This document shows, in pieces, positions 17,040 to 26,166 of a stretch of 64,000 nt of DNA (position 1 is its first letter; each line of letters starts with the position of its first letter). Made by a program: the position numbers and the translations under genes. The DNA lies in assembly GCF_005405925.1 (NCBI RefSeq), contig NZ_BJHV01000001.1:7068001-7132000 (forward strand), read 5' to 3'. Source of the stretch: Streptomyces antimycoticus. GTDB lineage: Bacteria; Actinomycetota; Actinomycetes; Streptomycetales; Streptomycetaceae. The notes under the pieces were generated by a model. That model searched no databases and had not been told where the DNA came from. It saw nothing but the letters and a program-made list of their open reading frames with translations.

Positions 17040-17262
17040 GGGTCTTAGCTGGTGGGATGCGACGCCGGTGGGTGCGGTGCCGGGGGTGCGTGCCTGCGCG
17101 GTGTGACGCCGGTGGGTGCGGTGTCAGCGCGACGTGACGCCGGTGGATGCGGCGCCGATGGACTCGGCGCCGGTCCGGATGGACTCGGTACCGGTCCGGA
17201 TGGACTCGGTACCGGTCCAGCCGATGGTCTCGGTGCCGGTCCATGGGATGACGCCGGTGGGG
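17040..17262. repeat. Degenerate intergenic tandem repeats between gcvH and gcvT
   Basis: The spacer is built of repeated words. GACGCCGGTGG recurs four to five times. The 21-bp unit GATGGACTCGGTACCGGTCC occurs at about 17178 and 17199, with diverged copies at about 17157 and 17223. No gene or clear hairpin is supported here. Confidence 0.75.
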
Positions 17263-17286
17263 CGCGACGCGTTGCGGCGGGACCGC

Positions 17287-18413
17287 TCAGCGCTCGCGCC
17301 GGTAGAAGGGGAGCGCCACGACCTCGTACGGCTCCCGGGTGCCCCGGATGTCCACCGAGACCCCCTCGGTGCCGGGCTTCGCGTACTCCGGGTCCACGTA
17401 CGCCATCGCGATCGGCTTGCCCAGCGTCGGCGAGGGCGCGCCCGAGGTGACCTGGCCGATCCGTGAGCCGTCGGCGGCCACCACGGCGTATCCGGCGCGC
17501 GGCACCCGGCGGCCCTCGGCGACCAGGCCGACCAGGGTGCGCGGGCTGACGGTGTCCGCCTCGCGGGACGCGGCCTCCAGGGCCTGGCGGCCGACGAAGT
17601 CGCCGGGCTTGTCGAACTTCACCACCCGGCCGAGCCCCGCGTCGAAGGGGGTGGTGTCGGTGGTCAGCTCGTTCCCGTACAGCGGCATCCCCGCCTCGAG
17701 GCGCAGGGTGTCCCGGCAGGACAGACCGCAGGGGACCAGGCCCACCGGGGCCCCGCCTCGGTCAGCGCCTCCCAGACCCGCTCGGCGTCGTCCGGCGCCA
17801 GGAACAGCTCGAAGCCGTCCTCGCCCGTGTAGCCGGTGCGGGCGATCATTGCGGGGACGCCCGCGACGGTGCCCGGCAGCCCGGCGTAGTACTTGAGCCC
17901 CTCCAGGTCCGCGTCGGTCAGGCTCCCCAGGATCCCGGGGGACTCGGGCCCCTGGACGGCGATCAGCGCATAGGCGTCGCGGTCGTCCCTTACGGTCGCC
18001 TCGAAACCGCCGGCCCGCTCGGTCAGCGCGTCCAGCACCACCTGGGCGTTGGAGGCGTTGGCCACGACCAGGAACTCCTCGTCCCCGAGGCGGTAGACGA
18101 TCAGGTCGTCCAGGATGCCGCCCTCGTCGTCGCAGATCATCGTGTAGCGGGCGCGGCCCACGGCGAGCGCGGACAGCCGGCCGACCAGTGCGTGATCCAG
18201 GGCCTCTCCGGCCTGCGAACCGATGAGAGAGATCTCACCCATATGGGAGAGGTCGAAGAGCCCGGCGCGGGTGCGTACCGCGGTGTGCTCGTCGCGCTCA
18301 CTGCCGTAGCGCAGCGGCATGTCCCAGCCGGCGAAGTCGGTCATGGTGGCGCCGAGCGCACGGTGCCGTGCGTCCAGCGCGGTACGGCGTGGGGTGGGCG
18401 GGGCGTCGGTCAC
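17287..18413 (-). pseudogene. gcvT: Glycine cleavage T protein (aminomethyltransferase), frameshifted in this sequence
   Basis: GcvT transfers the methylene unit of glycine to tetrahydrofolate and releases ammonia. From GTG 18413 the frame reads FAGWDMPLRYGSERDEH, LFDLSHMGEI, then ARTGYTGEDGFELF. At the plus-strand run CCGGGGCCCCGCC (17746-17756) the frame breaks. From there the second frame continues with GLVPCGLSCRDTLRLEAGMP, LYGNEL and KFDKPGDFVGRQAL to the stop at 17287. One extra base in the run restores a full-length protein of about 375 residues. Since this is a housekeeping gene behind an intact glycine riboswitch, a consensus error is as likely as a true lesion. Confidence 0.9.
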
Positions 18414-18477
18414 GATTCAGGCTCCAGGAGATCGGGGTCGCGCGACGGCGAGGACGGACGGCAAGGACGCGTGCGTC

Positions 18478-18686
18478 CTCCCCATCTGTCATCGGAACCT
18501 GAGAGGTTCGCCGTGACGCCCGTAAGGGGCCCGGCTTGCACCTTGGGTGGAGCCGCGCCCGCGGCTCGCTTTTCAGATCTGCCTCGTCCACGCGGTATCG
18601 GGGCCTGAGAGATTCAAGGGAGGACTTGCTCCTTCGGCGCCCCGGACACCCGGCACATTGCCGGTGACCAAGGACTCTCCCGCGCG
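18478..18686 (-). ncRNA. Tandem glycine riboswitch upstream of gcvT
   Basis: The minus-strand leader carries two glycine aptamers. The first starts with GGGAGAGTCC and has ATCTCTCAGG (plus strand 18604-18613) and GGACGAGGCAGATCTG. The linker has the usual short A-rich segment (CTGAAAAGCG). The second has GGTGCAAGCC, ACCTCTCAGG (18498-18507) and closes with GACAGATGGGGA. These are the conserved cores of the gcvT RNA family. It ends about 65 bases before the gcvT GTG. Glycine binding probably activates gcvT and the downstream genes, as in other bacteria. Confidence 0.93.
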
Positions 18687-18861
18687 GATTCAAGCGGCCG
18701 GTATGGAGTTGCGCGCACATCATCGCATGAGTGGCCGAGAAAGGAAGCCCCGATCAGGGCGGCTCCGGCCGGATCGGGCAGAGGCCGCCTTGATGGACAT
18801 TACCTTTTCTTGACACTCTTCGGGTACGAGCAGCGTTGACCGACCTGGGAGGACGATCACG

Positions 18862-19560
18862 GTGCATGGGCAGGGAACATACGAGACCGCACAAAGGCTC
18901 CTGCCGGCACGGCGTGGCCGCATCCCCTCCGGGCCGACGGCCATCCCCGGCCGGCGCATCGCGGTGCACGACCTGCGCGGTCAGGTGCGAGGTGGCGGTG
19001 CGGACCGGCGTGAGCTGCGCTTCCCGGTGGGGGACGTGCTGGTCGCCTCCGGGCTGCCGGGCGCCGGCAAGAGCACGCTGATCAATCGGACGGTGCCCCT
19101 CCTGGACGGGACGGGCGCGGTCGTCATCCGGGTGGACTCGCAGAACACCCGGGAGGCGTGGGAGCGCCGGATGCCCGGCTGGCTGCCGTACGCGCTCTAC
19201 CGCCCGCTGGTCCGGTACGCCCACTACGCCGGGCTGCGCCGGGCGCTGCGCTCGGATGTGAGCGTCGTGGTGCACGACTGCGGCGCGCTGCCGTGGGTCC
19301 GCCGCTGGCTGGCCCGGGACGCGCGGCGCCGGGGCCGCAGCCTCCACATGGTGATGCTGGACGTGGACGCCACGGTGGCCCTGGAGGGCCAGGCCGCCCG
19401 AGGCCGCGGGGTCTCCGGCTATGCCTTCGGCCGGCATCGGCGCGCGATGCGGCGGCTGATCGCGGGGATGGAGGAGGGGCGGCCGCCGGAGGGGTGCGCC
19501 TCGGCGGTGCTGCTGGACCGCTCGACCGCGAGCGAGCTGCGCTGCATCTCCTTCGAGTGA
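18862..19560 (+). CDS. P-loop AAA-type ATPase/kinase-like protein
   Basis: A 232-residue protein from GTG 18862, with GGGAGGA upstream. GLPGAGKST at about residues 71-79 is a clear Walker A motif; VVVHDCGALPWVRRWL could hold the Walker B-like Asp. The rest is Arg-rich. It looks like a small zeta-toxin/kinase-like P-loop protein of the kind annotated as AAA ATPase in Streptomyces; the substrate is unknown. It diverges from the gcvT riboswitch. Confidence 0.75.
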   Translation: MHGQGTYETAQRLLPARRGRIPSGPTAIPGRRIAVHDLRGQVRGGGADRRELRFPVGDVLVASGLPGAGKSTLINRTVPLLDGTGAVVIRVDSQNTREAWERRMPGWLPYALYRPLVRYAHYAGLRRALRSDVSVVVHDCGALPWVRRWLARDARRRGRSLHMVMLDVDATVALEGQAARGRGVSGYAFGRHRRAMRRLIAGMEEGRPPEGCASAVLLDRSTASELRCISFE

Positions 19561-19610
19561 GCCCCGTACCGGAAGTGGGCCCCGCACCGGAGGGGACGGG
19601 TGCTCCCCCT

Positions 19611-19658
19611 CCCCGGGGACGAGGGGAGAACGCTTCCCCGGGGACGAGGGGAGAACGC
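19611..19658. repeat. Two 25-bp-period direct repeats
   Basis: CCCCGGGGACGAGGGGAGAA plus CGC occurs at 19611-19633 and again at 19636-19658. Each copy can pair with itself (CCCC/GGGG), so the pair may work as a terminator region for the P-loop gene. The rest of 19561-19828 shows no gene. Confidence 0.7.
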
Positions 19659-19828
19659 CGGGTGACCTTGGCCGGAAATCGGCCACCGGGACATCACCCA
19701 GTGTGACGGTGGCACCGGGCCGGCGAGGTGGGGAAGTGCTGTGGAGATGACGCCGCCCCCGCCGGCCCCGGGCTGCCCAGCCGCTAGGGTGCTTTGGGCA
19801 GGTAGGACGAGATGGCGGTTGGACGAAG

Positions 19829-20635
19829 ATGAGCTTCCCGGAGCAGTACGGCATGGCCCCGGCTCACGGAGGATTCCCCGACGGCGCGCAGACCGCGTTT
19901 CCGGCGTTTCCCGGCAATGAGCTCGAAGAGGTGATGGCCGCCTCGATCGACGTCCCCGGGGCCGGAGCGCGCATCGTCGAGACGCTCTCCCGCAGCCATC
20001 TCTGGGTTCCGCTGCCCAACGGCGGTGGCCCGGGCAGCCCGAGCCTCGATCTGCCCACGGTGGAGATCGAGGGCGCCGCGTATGTCCCGGTGTTCAGCTC
20101 CGAGCAGCAGTTCCTGCAGCTCGTCGGCTCCCATATGTCCTTCACCATCGCCCCGGCCGTGGAGTTCGCCCGCGGCCTGCCGCCCCAGCTCGGCATCGCG
20201 GTGAACCCCGGTGGTGCGGTGGTCGTACCGCTGCCTCCGCCCGCCGTCCGGGAGCTGTGCCGTGCCGGGCGTAGCGAGCTCGACGGCCCGGCCACCGGCG
20301 GCAGGGTGCGGCTCTTCGAACCGGACTGGCAGGACGAGCCGGTGGACTTCCTGGCCGCCGCCGGGATCGAGTTCGCCAAGGACACCGGGGTGCGCACCGC
20401 CCGGCGCGCGCTGGCCAGCGTCGAGGGCGACGAGCCGGCGCTCTTCGTCGGCGTGCAGTTGGACGCCCCCGGCCCCGAGGGCCAGGCGCGGGCGGTGGAC
20501 GCGCTGGGCCGCGCCCTCGGTGTGGTGCCCGTGCGGTGGAAGGTCCAGCTGGTGCTGCTGGACGTGGCGCAGGGGGATCCGGTGGTCGACTGGATGATGG
20601 GGCGCGTACGGCCGTTCTACGACCGTGATCTGTGA
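19829..20635 (+). CDS. sseB: Enhanced serine sensitivity protein SseB family, first of two
   Basis: A 268-residue soluble protein with an SseB N-domain (LWVPLPNGG, YVPVFSSEQQFLQLVGSHMS, then AVNPGGAVVVPL) and an SseB C-terminal domain (VGVQLDAPGPEGQARAVD, VVDWMMGRVRPFYDRDL). SseB was named for a serine-sensitivity phenotype in E. coli, and its position next to the serine/glycine genes is notable. Biochemical role unknown. The gene is followed after 112 bases by a paralogue. Confidence 0.85.
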   Translation: MSFPEQYGMAPAHGGFPDGAQTAFPAFPGNELEEVMAASIDVPGAGARIVETLSRSHLWVPLPNGGGPGSPSLDLPTVEIEGAAYVPVFSSEQQFLQLVGSHMSFTIAPAVEFARGLPPQLGIAVNPGGAVVVPLPPPAVRELCRAGRSELDGPATGGRVRLFEPDWQDEPVDFLAAAGIEFAKDTGVRTARRALASVEGDEPALFVGVQLDAPGPEGQARAVDALGRALGVVPVRWKVQLVLLDVAQGDPVVDWMMGRVRPFYDRDL

Positions 20636-20747
20636 CTCACCCCAGGGTCCGCTACGGGGGCCCGTAAGCTGGTTTGATGACCAGGAGGGGTGCGAGCACG
20701 CTCCCCGGTGAGGTGCGGGACAAGGGCGAGAGAAGGGGCGGACCCAG

Positions 20748-21542
20748 GTGAGCGCGGGCGCGGATTGGGGGGCGGCGGCCGGCCAGGTTGAGCGAGCGTT
20801 GCAGCAGGTCGCTCCCGGCCGGTACGACGCCTATGAGGCGCTGCTGCGGGCCATCGGCGAGGGCCAGGTCTGGATGCTGCTGTGGCACGGTGCGCCCGGC
20901 ACGCCCGAGGCCCAGTACGGGAACATGGATGTGGACGGCCTCGGTTACGCCCCGTGCGTGACCTCCGCGCAGGAACTGGCCGCAAGTGGCTGGAACCGCG
21001 CGCATGAGGTGGTCGACGGACGCCTCATCGCCGACTCGCTCTACCGTGACCGCTACGGCCTCTGGCTCAACCCCCACGCCCGCGGCGGCGGAGTGGGCAT
21101 CCCGTGGCCGGATCTGCGCCGGATCGCGGGCGGTCTGGACCGGCTGCCCGCCGGGCCCCTGCGGCTGAGCGAACCCGCCATCGACATCCCGCAGTTCTAC
21201 GCCCTGCTGGGACAGAACGCGCATCGCACCACCGCCGTGCGGTCGCTGCGGCGGGCCTGGGTGCAGCCCGCGCTGGGCGCTCCGTATCTGGCCATCGGGC
21301 TGGATCTTTACGACAGCAGCCCACCGGCGGTGCAGTCGGTGCGGGTGATGATGGAGCAGTCGATCACCGCCGTGCCGGATGGGCTGCCGGTCTCCACGGT
21401 CGCGCTCTCCGACGAGTACGACCCCGTCGCCCTGTGGATGCGGGCCAACGCGCGGCCCTTCTTCGACCGCGACGCCTATGGCACCGCCCCCGCCGCGCCG
21501 TCCTACGGCTACGGCTACCCGCCGCCGCGTCCCGCCTACTGA
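20748..21542 (+). CDS. Second SseB-family protein
   Basis: A 264-residue protein starting at GTG 20748. It keeps the SseB pattern: ALQQVAPGRYDAYEALLRAI, YAPCVTSAQELAASGWN, NPHARGGGVGIPW, and the C-terminal YLAIGLDLYD…VRVMMEQS block ending in MRANARPFFDRD. A Tyr/Pro-rich tail (YGYGYPPPRPAY) follows. Probably a tandem paralogue of the preceding gene with a shared function. Confidence 0.82.
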   Translation: MSAGADWGAAAGQVERALQQVAPGRYDAYEALLRAIGEGQVWMLLWHGAPGTPEAQYGNMDVDGLGYAPCVTSAQELAASGWNRAHEVVDGRLIADSLYRDRYGLWLNPHARGGGVGIPWPDLRRIAGGLDRLPAGPLRLSEPAIDIPQFYALLGQNAHRTTAVRSLRRAWVQPALGAPYLAIGLDLYDSSPPAVQSVRVMMEQSITAVPDGLPVSTVALSDEYDPVALWMRANARPFFDRDAYGTAPAAPSYGYGYPPPRPAY

Positions 21543-21569
21543 TCCGCTGCCCCGCCGAGCCGGTACCGA

Positions 21570-21806
21570 TCCGCCGATCCGCTGATCCGTCGCGCCCGCC
21601 GACCCGCTGATCCGTCGCGCCCGCTGATCCGCCGATCCGTCGCGCCCGCCGACCCGCTGATCCGCCGATCCGTCGCGCCCGCCGACCCGCCGACCCGCTG
21701 ACCCGCCGACCCGCTGATCCGCCGATCCGTCGCGCCCGCCGCCCCGCTGATCCGCCGATCCGCCGACCTTCCGCTCCGTCGCGCCCGCCGACCCGCTGAT
21801 CCGCGC
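21570..21806. repeat. Higher-order tandem repeat of 8/9-bp words, 33-bp unit
   Basis: The 3' flank of the second sseB gene consists of words CCGCTGAT, CCGCCGAT, CCGCCGAC and CCGTCGCGC. The order CCGTCGCGC-CCGCCGAC-CCGCTGAT-CCGCCGAT (33 bp) recurs with variations across about 235 bp. There are no unique spacers, so this is not a CRISPR array. It separates sseB from the peptide ABC operon. Confidence 0.85.
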
Positions 21807-22140
21807 ACCGATTGACGGGATTGCCCACTCGGCCTTCCGGGCCTTTGGGGCAAAACGCCCCATAGTGGGCACGAGGTTACTGCTGCGTTCTCGTGTCGCG
21901 ACCGTCCGTATAGCGGAGCGGTACTCCTCACATCACGGTTAGGCATCCATTGCCCGGGAGTACTGGCGGGTGATCACAAACGCGTTGAAGACTCCCGCTC
22001 CAAGGGGTGCGGTTCCTGCGTACGACCCCTTCCTGAAAGGTTTCGTACCAGAACGCGACTTTCACCCGGGTTGTGAACAAAGCCGCTACAGCGGCGAGTC
22101 GTGGGCCGGTCACCACCGGTCGAGAGGGGTCTCCACCACG

Positions 22141-23145
22141 ATGACGGCACCATTGCACGGCACGAGCACGGACAGCGATCCGGTCGCGACTGCCGATGTA
22201 GCGGCGGATGTGGTCAAAGCGTCCGTCGAAGGCAGATCGCTGCGGCAGATCGCCTGGACACGCCTGAAGCGGGACAAGCTCGCGCTGGCGGGTGGCATCG
22301 TTGTCGTCTTCCTGGTCTTGGTGGCGATCTTCGCTCCACTGATCGTGAGCCTGCTCGGGCATCCGCCCAATGAGTTCCACCAGGAGGAGATCGACCCGCT
22401 GTTCGGCACCCCGAAGGGGTCCATGGGCGGTATCAGCTCGGACTTCCTCTTCGGCGTGGAGCCGTCCAACGGCCGCGACGTCTTCAGCCGCGTCGTCTAC
22501 GGCGCCCGGATCTCGCTGCTGGTGGCCTTCCTCGCGGCGGTGGTCGCGGTGGTCCTCGGCGCCATCTTCGGCATCATCGCCGGGTACTTCGGCGGCTGGG
22601 TGGACTCGGTGATCAGCCGGGTGATGGACATGCTGCTGGCCTTCCCGCAGCTGCTGTTCATCATCTCCCTGGTCTCGGTGCTCCCCAACGACCTGCTGGG
22701 ACTGACCGGCAGCGGGGTGCGCATCGCCATCCTGGTCTCGGTCATCGGCTTCTTCGGCTGGCCGTACGTCGGCCGCATCGTGCGCGGCCAGACGCTGTCG
22801 CTGCGCGAGAAGGAGTACATCGAGGCCGCGCGGAGCCTGGGCGCCGGCCGGCGCTACATCCTCTTCCGTGAGCTGCTGCCCAACCTGGTGGCGCCGATCA
22901 CCGTCTACGCGACGCTGATGATCCCCACCAACATCCTCACGGAGGCCGCGCTCAGCTTCCTCGGCGCGGGCGTGAAGCCGCCCACCGCCTCTTGGGGGCA
23001 GATGCTCTCCAAGGCGGTCGGCACCTACGAGGACGACCCGATGTTCATGATCATCCCGGGTGTGGCGATCTTCGTCACGGTGCTGGCCTTCAACCTCTTC
23101 GGCGACGGCGTCCGCGACGCACTGGATCCGAAGGGCACCCGATGA
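22141..23145 (+). CDS. Peptide ABC transporter permease (DppC/OppC type)
   Basis: A 334-residue inner-membrane permease. The N-terminal oppC leader region (RQIAWTRLKRDKLALAGG) precedes the first TM helix. Five further helices include VAFLAAVVAVVLGAIFG. The coupling loop is EAARSLGAGRRYILFRELLP. ATG 22141 is chosen over upstream in-frame starts because the N-terminus fits the family and a GA-rich ribosome site precedes it; about 300 bp of leader from 21843 contains a small GGGGC/GCCCC hairpin. First gene of a five-gene importer; its stop overlaps an ATG (23142) in the next frame. Confidence 0.93.
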   Translation: MTAPLHGTSTDSDPVATADVAADVVKASVEGRSLRQIAWTRLKRDKLALAGGIVVVFLVLVAIFAPLIVSLLGHPPNEFHQEEIDPLFGTPKGSMGGISSDFLFGVEPSNGRDVFSRVVYGARISLLVAFLAAVVAVVLGAIFGIIAGYFGGWVDSVISRVMDMLLAFPQLLFIISLVSVLPNDLLGLTGSGVRIAILVSVIGFFGWPYVGRIVRGQTLSLREKEYIEAARSLGAGRRYILFRELLPNLVAPITVYATLMIPTNILTEAALSFLGAGVKPPTASWGQMLSKAVGTYEDDPMFMIIPGVAIFVTVLAFNLFGDGVRDALDPKGTR

Positions 23146-23273
23146 CGGTGCGGCACACGGCCGCCCGGTCGTACTCGAACGCATCAGCAGCCCCTGCCGC
23201 ATCTGGCAGAAGGCTCACCAAGGTATTCCGCGGCGCCATGCCTAGGACCGCTAACCCGGAGGTTGCAGCAACT

Positions 23274-25034
23274 ATGAAACGGCTCTCGAGAAGCAGGCGG
23301 ATCGCCGGAGCGGCGGCTGTCGTCGGCGCCCTGCTGGCCACCGCCGGCTGCGGTGGTGGCGGTTCCGACGAAGAGGGCTCGGGCGCCGGGTTCAACGCCG
23401 CGGTGAAGGGTGTCGCAGCCAAGTCCGCCAAGAAGGGCGGCACCCTCAAGTTCATCAACAAGCAGGAGTTCGACTCCCTCGACCCGCAGCGTCAGTACTA
23501 CGGGTTCGCCTGGGACTTCTCCCGCTTCTACGCGCGCCAACTGATCTCCTACGCGCCGAAGCCGGGCAACGCCGCGAACGAGCTGGTCCCGGATCTCGCC
23601 ACCTCCACCGGCAAGATCACAAACGGCGGTAAGACCTACACCTACACCCTGCGCGACGGGATCACCTGGGAGGACGGCTCCCCGATCACGTCCAAGGACG
23701 TCAAGTACGGCATCGAGCGCATCTGGGCCAAGGACGTCGTCTCCGGCGGCCCCGGCTATCTGCGCCAGGTCCTGGACCCCAAGGGCGAGTACAAGGGCCC
23801 GTACAAGGACAAGTCCAAGGACAAGCTGGGCCTGAAGGGGATCCAGACGCCGGACGACAAGACCATTGTCTTCAACCTCGCCAAGCCCAACGGTGACTTC
23901 GAGCAGATGCTCGCGATGCCGACCGGCTCCCCGGTGAAGGCGGACAAGGACACCGGCGCCAAGTACACCAACCGGCCCTTCTCCTCCGGTCCGTACAAGG
24001 TCCAGTCGTACAGCCCGGGCAAGAGCCTGTCCCTGGTCCGCAACACCAGCTGGAAGAAGGCGTCCGACCCGATCCGCCCGGCCCTGCCGGACAAGATCTC
24101 GGTCACCTTCAACTCCAACCTCGAGGCGATAGACCGGCTGCTGATCAAGGGCGACTACGACGTCTTCCTCAGTGCCACCGGTATGACCCCCTCGGGCCGC
24201 AATGACGCCCTCAAGCAGCACAAGGGCAACGTCGACAACATCACCACCAGCTTCGTCCGGTACGTCGACTTCACCACCAAGGTCAAGCCGTTCGACAACA
24301 TCCACTGCCGCAAGGCGGTCGTCTACGGCACCGACTACAAGTCGCTCCAGACCACCCGCGGTGGCCCGCAGGCCGGTGGTGACATCGCCACCAACATGCT
24401 CCCCAAGAGCGTGAAGGGCGCGGACAACTACGACCCGTACGGTGTCCTGAAGCGCGGTGGCAAGGCGGACGTGGCCAAGGCCAAGGACGAGCTCAAGCAG
24501 TGCGGCAAGCCGGGCGGCTTCTCCACCAGCATCGTGGCCCGCAACGACCAGCCCGCCGAGGTCGAGGCCGCCGAGGCGCTCCAGGCGTCGCTGAAGAAGG
24601 TCGGCATCAACCTCAACGTGGAGCCGATCCAGGGCAGTACCTCCGCCAGCATCACCGGCTCGCCGTCGGTGATGAAGAAGCGCGGCTACGGCCTGTCCAT
24701 GACCGGCTGGGGCCCCGACTTCCCGACCGGACAGGGCTTCTCCCAGCCGCTGATCGACGGCCGCTTCATCGAGCAGACCGGTAACTACAACGTCTCCGAG
24801 ACCAACAACGCGGAGATCAACAAGTACTTCGACGACGCGCTCAAGGAGACCGACCCCAACAAGGCCGGCACGATCTACCAGAAGATGAACCACAAGGTCA
24901 GCGACCTGGCCGTGCAGATGCCGTTCATCTACGAGAAGAACATCACCTGGCGCAGCTCGCGGCTGACGAACGCCTTCTCGTCGGCGGCCTACAACGGCCG
25001 CTACGACTACTCCCAGCTGGGCGTCGTCAAGTGA
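23274..25034 (+). CDS. Peptide/solute-binding lipoprotein (SBP family 5)
   Basis: A 586-residue lipoprotein: MKRLSRSRRIAGAAAVVGAL with lipobox LATAGC, then the family-5 binding domain (GGTLKFINKQEFDSLDPQRQ, YTYTLRDGITWEDGSPITSK, DVKYGIERIW). It captures peptides for the importer. ATG 23274 follows CCGGAGG. An in-frame ATG at 23142 overlaps the permease stop (ATGA) and would add 44 residues ahead of the signal, so it is less likely for a lipoprotein. Confidence 0.93.
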   Translation: MKRLSRSRRIAGAAAVVGALLATAGCGGGGSDEEGSGAGFNAAVKGVAAKSAKKGGTLKFINKQEFDSLDPQRQYYGFAWDFSRFYARQLISYAPKPGNAANELVPDLATSTGKITNGGKTYTYTLRDGITWEDGSPITSKDVKYGIERIWAKDVVSGGPGYLRQVLDPKGEYKGPYKDKSKDKLGLKGIQTPDDKTIVFNLAKPNGDFEQMLAMPTGSPVKADKDTGAKYTNRPFSSGPYKVQSYSPGKSLSLVRNTSWKKASDPIRPALPDKISVTFNSNLEAIDRLLIKGDYDVFLSATGMTPSGRNDALKQHKGNVDNITTSFVRYVDFTTKVKPFDNIHCRKAVVYGTDYKSLQTTRGGPQAGGDIATNMLPKSVKGADNYDPYGVLKRGGKADVAKAKDELKQCGKPGGFSTSIVARNDQPAEVEAAEALQASLKKVGINLNVEPIQGSTSASITGSPSVMKKRGYGLSMTGWGPDFPTGQGFSQPLIDGRFIEQTGNYNVSETNNAEINKYFDDALKETDPNKAGTIYQKMNHKVSDLAVQMPFIYEKNITWRSSRLTNAFSSAAYNGRYDYSQLGVVK

Positions 25035-25113
25035 CGGCCGGTCACCCGACCCGCCGCACACGTTAACCATCGCCGCACCCGATAGGCCCGAAGGGCAGGT
25101 GATGGCCGCGGGC

Positions 25114-25152
25114 GGTGGCCCGTGATCCCCCTAACCGGGGTCACGGGCCACC
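25114..25152 (+). terminator. Strong inverted repeat between binding protein and permease genes
   Basis: GGTGGCCCGTGA and TCACGGGCCACC are perfectly complementary, with further CCCC/GGGG pairing inside. An RNA hairpin here would stabilise the binding-protein message or partly terminate, a common way to express the binding protein above the permeases. Confidence 0.6.
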
Positions 25153-25167
25153 CCCGGGCCGCGCACA

Positions 25168-26166
25168 GTGCTTGCTTATCTCATCCGGCGCTTGTTCGCC
25201 GTCGTCGTGATGCTGTTGGTCGTCACCCTCACGACCTTCGCCATCTTCTTCGTGATCCCGAAGTGGGCCGGTGCCGATCCCGCGCTGCTGTTCGTCGGCA
25301 AGCAGGCCGACCCCGCGGCCATCGAGGGCATCCGGCAGAAGCTCAGCCTCGGTGATCCGGTCCTCGTGCAGTTCTGGCACTTCGTCCAGGGCCTCTTCGT
25401 CGGCCGGGACTACGCCAGCGGTACAGACGTCACCCACTGCCCGGCGCCCTGCTTCGGCTACTCCTTCCGCACCGAGCAGGCGGTGTGGCCGCAGCTCACC
25501 GACGCCATGCCGGTGACCCTCTCGCTCGCCGCGGGCGCCTGCCTGCTGTGGCTGGTCGGCGGCATCACCACCGGTGTCGTCTCCGCGCTGCGCCGGGGCA
25601 CCCTGTGGGACCGCTCGGCGATGACGGTCGCGCTGGCCGGTGTCTCGCTGCCGATCTACTTCACCGGTCTGCTCTCGCTGGCGATCTTCAGCTACTCGCT
25701 GAAGTGGGTCAACGTGGACTACAAGGGGCTCGGTGACGATCCGGCGATGTGGTTCGAGAGCCTGATCCTTCCGTGGATCACGCTCGCCTTCCTCTACGCG
25801 GCGATGTACGCCCGGCTCACCCGGGCCACCATGCTGGAGATCATGGGAGAGGACTACATCCGCACCGCTCGCGCCAAGGGTCTGCGGGAGCGGGTGGTCA
25901 TCGGCCGGCACGCGATGCGCTCGACCTGGACCCCGGTCCTCACCCTGCTCGGTCTCGACCTGGGCGCGCTGCTGGGCGGCGCGGTCCTCACCGAGACCAC
26001 CTACAACCTGCCCGGCCTCGGGCGGCTCGCGGTGAACGCGATCACCGAGAAGGACCTGCCGGTCATCCTCGGCGTCACCTTGATCGCGGCCGTCTTCATC
26101 GTGATCGCCAACCTCGTCGTGGACCTCCTGTACGCCGTCATCGACCCGCGAGTGAGGCTCGGATGA
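25168..26166 (+). CDS. Peptide ABC transporter permease (DppB/OppB type)
   Basis: A 332-residue permease starting at GTG 25168. It opens MLAYLIRRLFAVVVMLLVV, the standard DppB start. A periplasmic insert has two Cys (HCPAPC). The EAA coupling loop is EDYIRTARAKGLRERVVIG, and DPRVRLG closes the protein as in the family. No strong ribosome site is seen. The stop overlaps the next ATG (ATGA). Confidence 0.93.
   Translation: MLAYLIRRLFAVVVMLLVVTLTTFAIFFVIPKWAGADPALLFVGKQADPAAIEGIRQKLSLGDPVLVQFWHFVQGLFVGRDYASGTDVTHCPAPCFGYSFRTEQAVWPQLTDAMPVTLSLAAGACLLWLVGGITTGVVSALRRGTLWDRSAMTVALAGVSLPIYFTGLLSLAIFSYSLKWVNVDYKGLGDDPAMWFESLILPWITLAFLYAAMYARLTRATMLEIMGEDYIRTARAKGLRERVVIGRHAMRSTWTPVLTLLGLDLGALLGGAVLTETTYNLPGLGRLAVNAITEKDLPVILGVTLIAAVFIVIANLVVDLLYAVIDPRVRLG

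Noticed and set aside
21570..21806. CRISPR array
   Set aside because: The words are directly adjacent with no unique spacers, and no cas genes are present.
23184..25070. 628-codon minus-strand frame opposite the peptide-binding protein gene
   Set aside because: Shadow frame of a well-supported lipoprotein gene.
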